A stretch of DNA of 5,303 nucleotides, from assembly GCA_021784495.1 (NCBI GenBank), contig JAJXSQ010000181.1, forward strand, positions 1 to 5,303, in the 5' to 3' direction. This DNA comes from Myxococcales bacterium. Its GTDB lineage: Bacteria > Myxococcota > Myxococcia > Myxococcales > Anaeromyxobacteraceae. The position numbers and the translations under genes were made by a program. The notes under the pieces were generated by a model. The model made no database searches. It had not been told where the DNA came from and saw nothing but the letters and a program-made list of their open reading frames with translations. Positions 1-5,303 of this stretch are shown one piece after another. How positions within the stretch are numbered: the stretch's first letter is position 1; each line of letters begins with the position of its first letter.

Positions 1-3000
1 AGCCGACGACGCCCGGATCGTGGAGGCGCGCCAGGAAGACGTCGCCCCCCAGGTCGCCCCAGGTGGCGGTGTCGAAGAAGCCGTCGGCGTCGAAGGTGGC
101 GGCCGAGGGATCGCCGATGTCGAGCATGGCCACCGCGCCCGGCACCGGGTACATGCTCGACGACGGGCCGAAGCCGAACTGGCTCGCGAAGTCGTCGGCG
201 GTGTAGCGCCAGAGCGTCTGGCCGGTCCAGGCGTCCACCATGTAGACCGCGCGGCCGCGGCCGAGCGTCGGGTCGTAGCCGCCGTTCACCATGACCACCC
301 AGCGCTCCTCGAAGCCGCGCTTGGTCGGGTCGTTGGCGCCGCCGACCGGGACGGCCAGCTTCACCGGGCCGATCGGGGGCGGGCGCGGGGCGAAGTCGCT
401 CCAGGACTCGCCCATGTACTTCGAGTCGTCGGAGCAGGCCTGGGGGAAGCTCCAGAGGAAGACCGGCGGCGAGGCCGGGTCGGTGACGTCGAGCGCGGTG
501 TACTGGGTGCCGCCCGAGCGCTCGGTGATCACCGCGATGGTGTGGAACTCGCCGCGCTGCTTCACCCCGTCCTTGCCCCCGCCGCCGGTCCCGTCCACCC
601 AGACGTCGCGGACCATGGCGGTGCCGTCCACCATGTACTGGTGGGCGGCGAGGAGCGAGCGCAGCCGCGGGAGGAGGTCGGGCGGGACGAAGGCCCAGAG
701 CTCCGCGCCGGTGCCGGTGTCGTAGTTGTAGGTCCCGAAGGTCGGGTCGAGGGTGGTCGGGTTGCCGCCCAGGAAGGCGTGCATCATGCCGTCGTTCGCC
801 CCGGCGAGCACCACCTCCTGCCGCTTCACGTTGTCCTGCCGGTACTGCTCGTAGGCGTCGATGGTCGTGGTGCCGGAGGGGTAGCTCTGGAGCGGGGTCT
901 GCTGCGGCAGCGACTGCGGGCCGTGGATCGTCGCCAGGCACTGGTTCTCGTAGCCGAGGTCGCAGCGGAACTCGTCGGCCGGGGCGGTGACGGTGATGGG
1001 CGAGGAGTGGAAGATGTCGCCCAGCTTGTAGAAGAGGGGCGGGGTCCGGTTGTCGTTGGGCCGGTCGCGCTGCTCGCCGAGGAGGCCGGAGGGACAGGCC
1101 GCGGTGTTGAGCGGGTTGTCGGGGCCGGCGCAGCGGTCCTTGTCCATGTCGAGGACGTCCCAGCCGCGGACGAACCAGATGATCTGCTTCGCGCACTCGA
1201 GCTGGTCGGTGGCGGCGACGCCGGTGATCGGGACGCCGATCTGGTGGAGGAGGCCGGTGGAGGGGTCGGCGCACCAGGTCGGGTCGACGTTCAGGTAGGG
1301 GAGGAGGATGGCGGCGTTGGCGGCGGTGAGCTCGACGAGCGCCCCGTTCACGGCGGTGTAGATGAGCCGCTTGTTCGAGGCGTTCTCGTCGGCCGAGCGG
1401 TAGGCGGGGTTGCCGGTGCCGCCGGGCGCGGCGCCGGAGAGGACGGCGCCGGCGTCCCAGGGGAAGTTGGCCGGGGTGGTGGTGACGTTCCCCGCGGCGT
1501 CGAGCTTGAAGAAGCCGCCGGAGGTCTGGTTCTCGCCGACCGGGGTGCAGTCCTGGTCCACCAGGAAGACGCCGGAGCAGACGGCGTTGCCGAAGGCGTC
1601 GGTGGCGCCGTTCAGGTCGGCGGACACGGTCGCAGTCCCGCAGGTGACCATCGGCTGCTGCGACGGCGGCTTGGTCGGATCGCACCCCTGGAGGAACTCG
1701 TCGAAGAGCGACCCCTGGAACAGGTGGCCCTCCCAGGTGGCCGTGGCGTTCGGCAGGAACCGGGAGACGAAGGCGCCGTTGGCCGAGGACTGGTTGGTGG
1801 CGAGGCCGCTCACCGCCGGCGCGCTGAAGCTGTTCTGGCGGGCCACGGCGTTGGTGACCGCCTGGAAGAGGGCGTTGCGCACGTCGGTCGGCGTCGCGAC
1901 GTTGGAGAAGTCGCCCTGCCCCATGTTGGCGGTGGCGTTCAGGATGTCGAGCGGCGCCTGCTTGGTGATGTTGAAGCCGATGGTCGAGGTGAAGAGGTTG
2001 ACCGGGCTGGCCGAGGAGGTGAGCGACGGCCAGAGGTTGTTCTGGGCGAACCAGGCGGCGACGCGGGGCATGGTGGACGGGACGCCCCACAGGTCGATGC
2101 AGTCCTGTCCGTTCGGGCCGCAGTTGCGCTTCGAGTTCTGCGGCGGCGGCCACGGGGTGTTGGTGCCGGCGGTCGGCAGGTAGTAGTCGGCGTCGTCCCA
2201 GCCGGTGAAGATGCCGGAGGAGAAGGAGTTCGGGTCGATGATCGCCGACGGGAAGTTCGAGTCGTCCTCGTTCGGGCTGCCGTCGGTGACGATCACCACC
2301 GAGTTCTTCTGGCAGGCCCAGCAGACGCTGCAGGTCTCGGAGCTGGCCGCCGGCGCGTCGAACATCGGCGAGTTGCCGTAGGCGCCGCCCGACAGGGCGG
2401 CGAAGGTCGGCTGGTCGGTGAAGTACTGGCCGACGTCGAAGAGGGTCTGGCCGACGGGCGTCGAGCCGGCGGCGGGATCGTAGCTGGTCGGGGTGGCGTT
2501 GATCATCTGCACGATCGGCTGGCGCGCGTTCTGGAAGTTCGCCAGGACGATCGGGTAGGAGAGGCTCCGGGTCGGCACCAGCGGGCTCATCAGGACGCCC
2601 TGGTAGCCCCCGTCGAAGATGGTGAAGCCGAAGCGGACGTTGTCGAGCTGCGACGGGTTGAGCGGGTCGATCCAGAGCAGGTCCTTCACCGCCTTGCGGG
2701 CGATGACGAACTTGGGCGGGTTGCCGTTGAGGAAGGTCCCCTTGAAGAGCCCCTGCTTGCCGGAGGAGGCGGTGTTCCAGCCGGTGATGGTGCCGCTCTT
2801 GTTCGTCCTGTAGCTTTTGACGTAGGCGACGTTGTAGAGGAAGAAGCCCTTCGAGGTCATGCAGGCGGTGCAGGCGGGGCCGAGGTTCACGTACGCGCCG
2901 TTCGCGTCCTTGAGCGGCGTCGTCCCCTGGAACGCGGTGCAGGCCGGCGGGGAGCCCGAGGGCGGGGTGTCGAAGGCGTAGCGCCTCGCCGAGGTGATTC

Positions 3001-3589
3001 CCCAGTTCTGCGGGATGTAGTAGGCGGTCGGGTCGAAGAGGCAGTTGTTTCCGGAGCAGGGGGGCGTCCCGTTGCCGCCGTTCCCCCAGGCCGGCGTGTC
3101 CCACATGAGATCGCCGGCGGTGTACGGCCTCCCCGGGTCGGCGTACTGGGTCGAGAGCGGTACGCTCTCCATCCAGGCGAGCTCCGGCTGGGCGGTGACG
3201 CCGGTCCCGGGGGCCGAGGCGGGCGTGCAGGTGCCGTTGACGGCGACGGACAAGGACTTCGGGGCCGACGAGGTGTAGGCCGGCGCCGGCGGCGCGGTGA
3301 TGGCGGGGATGGAGCAGTAGGCGTCGCCGCTCGGCCAGGAGGAGTCGCCGCACTGGGCGAAGTCGGTCATCGACCCCGACGTGTCCTGGATGATCATCAC
3401 GTTGGCCGACCCGGTCGGCAGCTTGAAGAAGGCCTCGTCCCCGGCGACCGGGTGGCCGACCGCGGCCGACTGCGAGGTGGTGAGGTTGCAGGTCTGCGCC
3501 TGGCCGTCGGCGGCGAGCGGGAGGGCGATCGCGAGGAGGAGGGCGACGGCGCCGGTCGGCAGGCCGCGAGGCGTGGGGGTGGGGCGCAT
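1..3589 (-). CDS. pilY1: PilY1-type type IV pilus tip adhesin / assembly factor, 3' end missing
   Basis: Reading down from ATG at 3589, 1196 codons are open to the window edge with no stop, so the C-terminus is missing. Residues 1-31 form a signal peptide (Arg2, Arg8, then a hydrophobic run at about 13-27; likely cut after Ala31). A VWA domain follows, with MIDAS motif DTSGSM at 69-74, Thr377 in STPVGQ and Asp436 in VIVTDG; helix KFVIARKAVKDLLWID starts at 293. A linker contains WEGHLF at 619. The PilC/PilY1 beta-propeller (Pfam Neisseria_PilC family) shows LGDIFHSSP (856-864), GANDGMMHAF (930-939), YMVDGTAMVRDVW (985-997), YTALDVTDP (1030-1038) and an Asp-rich loop (1167-1179) that ends in W-G-D. 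P. aeruginosa PilY1 is about 1160 residues, so this homologue is clearly longer. By homology it is exported, works with minor pilins to prime pilus assembly, and sits at the pilus tip. The start is chosen for its AGGAGAG site; in-frame ATG 3616 has none. Identity is near certain, the ligand unknown. Confidence 0.96.
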   Translation of the reverse strand, partial: MRPTPTPRGLPTGAVALLLAIALPLAADGQAQTCNLTTSQSAAVGHPVAGDEAFFKLPTGSANVMIIQDTSGSMTDFAQCGDSSWPSGDAYCSIPAITAPPAPAYTSSAPKSLSVAVNGTCTPASAPGTGVTAQPELAWMESVPLSTQYADPGRPYTAGDLMWDTPAWGNGGNGTPPCSGNNCLFDPTAYYIPQNWGITSARRYAFDTPPSGSPPACTAFQGTTPLKDANGAYVNLGPACTACMTSKGFFLYNVAYVKSYRTNKSGTITGWNTASSGKQGLFKGTFLNGNPPKFVIARKAVKDLLWIDPLNPSQLDNVRFGFTIFDGGYQGVLMSPLVPTRSLSYPIVLANFQNARQPIVQMINATPTSYDPAAGSTPVGQTLFDVGQYFTDQPTFAALSGGAYGNSPMFDAPAASSETCSVCWACQKNSVVIVTDGSPNEDDSNFPSAIIDPNSFSSGIFTGWDDADYYLPTAGTNTPWPPPQNSKRNCGPNGQDCIDLWGVPSTMPRVAAWFAQNNLWPSLTSSASPVNLFTSTIGFNITKQAPLDILNATANMGQGDFSNVATPTDVRNALFQAVTNAVARQNSFSAPAVSGLATNQSSANGAFVSRFLPNATATWEGHLFQGSLFDEFLQGCDPTKPPSQQPMVTCGTATVSADLNGATDAFGNAVCSGVFLVDQDCTPVGENQTSGGFFKLDAAGNVTTTPANFPWDAGAVLSGAAPGGTGNPAYRSADENASNKRLIYTAVNGALVELTAANAAILLPYLNVDPTWCADPSTGLLHQIGVPITGVAATDQLECAKQIIWFVRGWDVLDMDKDRCAGPDNPLNTAACPSGLLGEQRDRPNDNRTPPLFYKLGDIFHSSPITVTAPADEFRCDLGYENQCLATIHGPQSLPQQTPLQSYPSGTTTIDAYEQYRQDNVKRQEVVLAGANDGMMHAFLGGNPTTLDPTFGTYNYDTGTGAELWAFVPPDLLPRLRSLLAAHQYMVDGTAMVRDVWVDGTGGGGKDGVKQRGEFHTIAVITERSGGTQYTALDVTDPASPPVFLWSFPQACSDDSKYMGESWSDFAPRPPPIGPVKLAVPVGGANDPTKRGFEERWVVMVNGGYDPTLGRGRAVYMVDAWTGQTLWRYTADDFASQFGFGPSSSMYPVPGAVAMLDIGDPSAATFDADGFFDTATWGDLGGDVFLARLHDPGVVG

Positions 3590-3596
3590 GGCGGTG

Positions 3597-3603
3597 CTCT
3601 CCT
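3597..3603 (-). promoter_or_regulatory. Ribosome binding site of pilY1
   Basis: On the minus strand AGGAGAG lies 7 bases before the ATG at 3589, a strong Shine-Dalgarno match at good spacing. It decides the start: another in-frame ATG nine codons upstream (3616-3614) is preceded by TTCGGGCTCTAGCC with no purine-rich site. The site lies in the 29-base gap after the pilX stop, and no promoter or hairpin is evident there, so pilY1 is probably translated from the pilW-pilX transcript. Confidence 0.8.
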
Positions 3604-3618
3604 GGGGCGCGGGCATGG

Positions 3619-4149
3619 CTAGAGCCCGAACCGGACGCCGAACTCGACCTCGAGCTGCCGGCCGCTCGTCGGATCGGTCGTGCTGCCGTGGTCCTGGCAG
3701 TGGACCACCACCTTGAGCGGCCTCCCGCCCTGGCCGGCCACCGAGATGACGTTCGAGAGGTCGCGCGCCCGGTTGCTCGGGCCGAAGGCGGCGTCGGGGA
3801 GGAGGACGACCTGCGTCACCTGGACCTGGCCGGTCGGGCCGGTGATGGTGCCGGTGGTGTCGACGTGGCCCCCGATCGCCCAGGTGCTGGCCGAGGCCGC
3901 GGGGCCGTCCATCGGCACGTTGATCGCCTGGAGCGACGTCGGCGACGCGCCCAGGGCGTGGAAGCGGGAGAGGAGGAGCTCGCGCGCGGCGTCGGCGCAG
4001 GCGGCGAGCGACTGGTGGCGCGCCCCGGCGGCGGCGCCGGCCACCTCGCGGGCGCCGTAGCGGACCATCCCGACGCCGATGACGGCGACGACCATGACCA
4101 CGATCATCGCCAGGATGAGGGCGCTCCCGCGCTGCTTCGATGGGCGCAT
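3619..4149 (-). CDS. pilX: PilX-like type IV pilus minor pilin
   Basis: A 176-residue protein ending at TAG (3621-3619). The N-terminus MRPSKQRGSALILAMIVV is a short basic leader followed by a hydrophobic helix (about residues 9-30), the QRG-x-AL pattern of the PilX N-terminal family. Prepilin peptidase would cut after Gly8; position +5 of the mature protein is Leu13 instead of the usual Glu. The C-terminal domain is small, with two cysteines (in SLAACADAA and VVHCQDHG) that may form a disulfide. Such pilins are inserted in the inner membrane and assemble with PilW, PilV and PilY1 into the priming complex. The assignment rests on the N-terminal motif, size and position between pilW and pilY1; the globular part is not itself diagnostic. 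The ATG at 4149 is preferred because GAGG lies 6 bases upstream. A GTG at 4164, giving 181 residues and overlapping the pilW stop as GTGA, is the alternative. A GspK-like minor pseudopilin is less likely given the neighbours. Confidence 0.82.
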   Translation of the reverse strand: MRPSKQRGSALILAMIVVMVVAVIGVGMVRYGAREVAGAAAGARHQSLAACADAARELLLSRFHALGASPTSLQAINVPMDGPAASASTWAIGGHVDTTGTITGPTGQVQVTQVVLLPDAAFGPSNRARDLSNVISVAGQGGRPLKVVVHCQDHGSTTDPTSGRQLEVEFGVRFGL

Positions 4150-4155
4150 CTGGTG

Positions 4156-4159
4156 CCTC
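4156..4159 (-). promoter_or_regulatory. Ribosome binding site of pilX
   Basis: GAGG on the minus strand (within ACGAGGC) ends 6 bases before ATG 4149 and lies just after the pilW TGA. The region before the competing GTG at 4164 reads TCGACGTGGGCGGCGG, which has G-rich sequence but no good Shine-Dalgarno at proper spacing. This favours the ATG, with pilX translation coupled to termination of pilW. Confidence 0.55.
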
Positions 4160-4160
4160 G

Positions 4161-5303
4161 TCACCCGCCGCCCACGTCGAGCAGGTCGGTCGGGCTGGTG
4201 GAGTAGGCCGGGAAGTAGGAGGCCCGGGCGTCGAGGTTGGGCGTCGCCACCGTCGTCTCGTAGACCTGCCGCCGGTAGCCGGCCGGCCCGAGGAGGGCGG
4301 GTCGGTTCCCCTCCGCCGGCAGCGTCATGTCCATCTGGCCGTTCAGCCGGGAGTCGTAGGCGGGCGTCCGGATGACGATCGAGACCTGGACCGCGCCGAT
4401 GTTGACCGGGTGGTGGGTGGAGCGGGAGAGGGCGGTGCTCGGGTCGGAGTAGACCGGGCAGGTGGCGCCGGTGTCGATGCCGGAGGGGGCGGCCGCGAGG
4501 GCGGTGCCGCTCGTCGCCCCGGCGGTGGGGGTCGCCGAGCGCGGGAAGAGGTAGGCGACCTGGAGGTCCTCGACGTCCGGGGCGATCACCTGGGCGAGCG
4601 GCGCGCCGCTCGGATCGAGGAGCCCCTGGTCGAGCATCAGGTAGGGGCGGGCGCCGGCCGTCCCCCAGGGGACGATCGCCCCGGTCGGATCGTAGCTCTG
4701 GATGAAGTAGCGGAGCCGGTCCACCTTGAAGGCCATCGCCGAGCCGCCGGGGAGGGTGGAGGGGGAGAAGCAGGTGTCGGTCAGGTACTGGTTCTGGGCC
4801 CCGAAGACGTTGCCGTTCCCGGCCGCGAGCGGGATGGTCACCGGCGCGGGGGTGGTGGTGGCGGCCACCGCGGCGTTGGCGGTGACGTAGGCCCAGACCA
4901 TGTCGCCGCCGTAGCAGACCACCTCGAGCAGTTGCCCCTGCTGGATCGGGTTGACCAGCGGGCCGTTGACGGTGATCGAGCCGGCCGTCGCCTGGGCGGT
5001 GAGGGTGTGGAAGAAGGACGGGTCGCGGTAGTGGAGGACCACCTCGTCCGGGCCGGCGGTCGAGTCGCGGCAGGCGACCGGGTTGGCGCAGGCGTAGCCG
5101 GCGACGCTCGCCAGCTGTCCGGAGGGGAGCCGGTCCTGCGAGACGTTGGCGAGCGGGCCGAAGTCGAAGGCGAAGCCCGGGTCGATCCCGTAGCCGGCGA
5201 GCCGCAGGTCGGTCGAGAGCTGGTCGAGCGCGATCCGGGCCATGTCCTGGAGGTTCCGCTCGCCGCTGCTCCGCTGGTAGAGCTGCTGCTGGGCGGTGAG
5301 GAG
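4161..5303 (-). CDS. pilW: PilW-like type IV pilus minor pilin, 5' end missing
   Basis: The frame is open from the right window edge to TGA at 4163-4161 and gives 380 residues. Methionine 5243 is internal: the 20 codons before it (LLTAQQQLYQRSSGERNLQD) continue the amphipathic helix found after the transmembrane part of PilW. The prepilin leader and hydrophobic helix therefore lie beyond the window, probably a few tens of codons away. Numbered from the edge, visible PilW-type signals are MARIALDQLSTDLRLAGYG (21-39), VDRLRYFI (194-201), DVEDLQVAYLF (243-253), the strand VQVSIVIRTP (305-314) and the C-terminal GYRRQVYETTV (342-352), where PilW proteins usually carry an R-R-x-[VF]-x-x-T-V strand. 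Five cysteines are visible, two in GYACANPVAC. The protein should be an inner-membrane minor pilin that joins PilX and PilY1 in the priming and tip complex. Its stop is 11 bases before the pilX ATG, so the two are one operon. A PulJ/GspJ-type pseudopilin is the main alternative, but the pilX-pilY1 context argues for PilW. Confidence 0.87.
   Translation of the reverse strand, partial: LLTAQQQLYQRSSGERNLQDMARIALDQLSTDLRLAGYGIDPGFAFDFGPLANVSQDRLPSGQLASVAGYACANPVACRDSTAGPDEVVLHYRDPSFFHTLTAQATAGSITVNGPLVNPIQQGQLLEVVCYGGDMVWAYVTANAAVAATTTPAPVTIPLAAGNGNVFGAQNQYLTDTCFSPSTLPGGSAMAFKVDRLRYFIQSYDPTGAIVPWGTAGARPYLMLDQGLLDPSGAPLAQVIAPDVEDLQVAYLFPRSATPTAGATSGTALAAAPSGIDTGATCPVYSDPSTALSRSTHHPVNIGAVQVSIVIRTPAYDSRLNGQMDMTLPAEGNRPALLGPAGYRRQVYETTVATPNLDARASYFPAYSTSPTDLLDVGGG

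Noticed and set aside
1410..2183. Plus-strand ORF of 257 codons, and shorter plus-strand ORFs at 291-725, 1050-1298, 2619-2813, 3045-3278 and 3381-3716
   Set aside because: All lie within pilY1 or across its start, on the opposite strand, with no recognisable domain. They reflect the high GC third positions.
2312..2332. Heme c attachment site in PilY1
   Set aside because: The C-x-x-C pairs at 240-243, 420-423 and 423-426 are not followed by His (Met, Trp and Gln follow), so the CxxCH motif is absent.
3488..3589. PilY1 as a lipoprotein
   Set aside because: Cys34 follows the signal peptide, but the residues before it (Gln-Ala-Gln-Thr) do not form a lipobox.
3587..3616. pilY1 beginning at ATG 3616
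   Set aside because: It is in frame, but there is no Shine-Dalgarno before it. It would add MPAPQESTA before a normal signal peptide, whereas ATG 3589 has AGGAGAG at 7 bases.
3590..3618. Promoter or terminator between pilX and pilY1
   Set aside because: The 29-base gap holds only the ribosome site and no T-tract hairpin or -35/-10 pair that I can support.
20..3622. Long plus-strand ORF as a protein-coding gene
   Set aside because: It is the in-register complement of pilY1. Its composition is low-complexity Gly/Ala/Val/Arg/Glu, no ribosome site or domain is seen, and the minus strand carries clear PilY1 motifs over the same bases.
3688..4206. Plus-strand ORFs opposite pilX and the end of pilW (3680-4060, 3688-4206, 4079-4375)
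   Set aside because: The 3688 frame is in exact codon register with pilX, and its His/Asp-rich stretch is only the complement of the codons for the PilX hydrophobic helix. The others show no domain or initiation signal.
4161..5243. pilW beginning at ATG 5243
   Set aside because: The frame stays open upstream with sequence typical of the PilW N-terminal helix. A start here would remove the prepilin leader and transmembrane helix that a minor pilin needs.

Overview
The window is a very GC-rich bacterial chromosomal segment in which almost every codon ends in G or C. All three real genes lie on the minus strand and are read in the order pilW (partial) - pilX - pilY1 (partial). Both ends cut a gene: pilW lacks its first codons at the right edge and pilY1 lacks its 3' part at the left edge. 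No RNA gene, mobile element, CRISPR array or terminator is visible, and coding sequence covers all but about 40 bases.

Layout, in the direction of transcription. Positions 5303-4161 encode a PilW-like minor pilin whose N-terminal prepilin segment is outside the window. Positions 4149-3619 encode a small PilX-like minor pilin; its start lies 11 bases after the pilW stop, and an alternative GTG start overlaps that stop. After 29 bases with a clear ribosome binding site, positions 3589-1 encode a very large secreted PilY1-type protein. It has a signal peptide, an N-terminal von Willebrand factor A (VWA) domain with a complete metal-ion-dependent adhesion site (MIDAS), and the start of the C-terminal PilC/PilY1 beta-propeller.

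Together these are part of the type IVa pilus minor-pilin operon, with the same local order as the pilW-pilX-pilY1 segment of the Pseudomonas fimU-pilVWXY1-pilE operon. In that system the minor pilins and PilY1 form a complex in the inner membrane and periplasm that primes pilus assembly. The complex then sits at the pilus tip, where PilY1 acts in adhesion and surface sensing. The extreme GC content and the Cys-rich PilY1 style fit a deltaproteobacterial or Myxococcota host such as an Anaeromyxobacter-like organism, but this is inference and the sequence does not prove it.

The points most worth a second look are in pilY1: a large Cys-containing insertion inside the VWA fold with locally unusual codon use, a C-x-x-C-x-x-C cluster beside the last MIDAS aspartate, and Asp-rich loops that may bind calcium. 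The system itself is a known one; I see no convincing evidence of a wholly new one.
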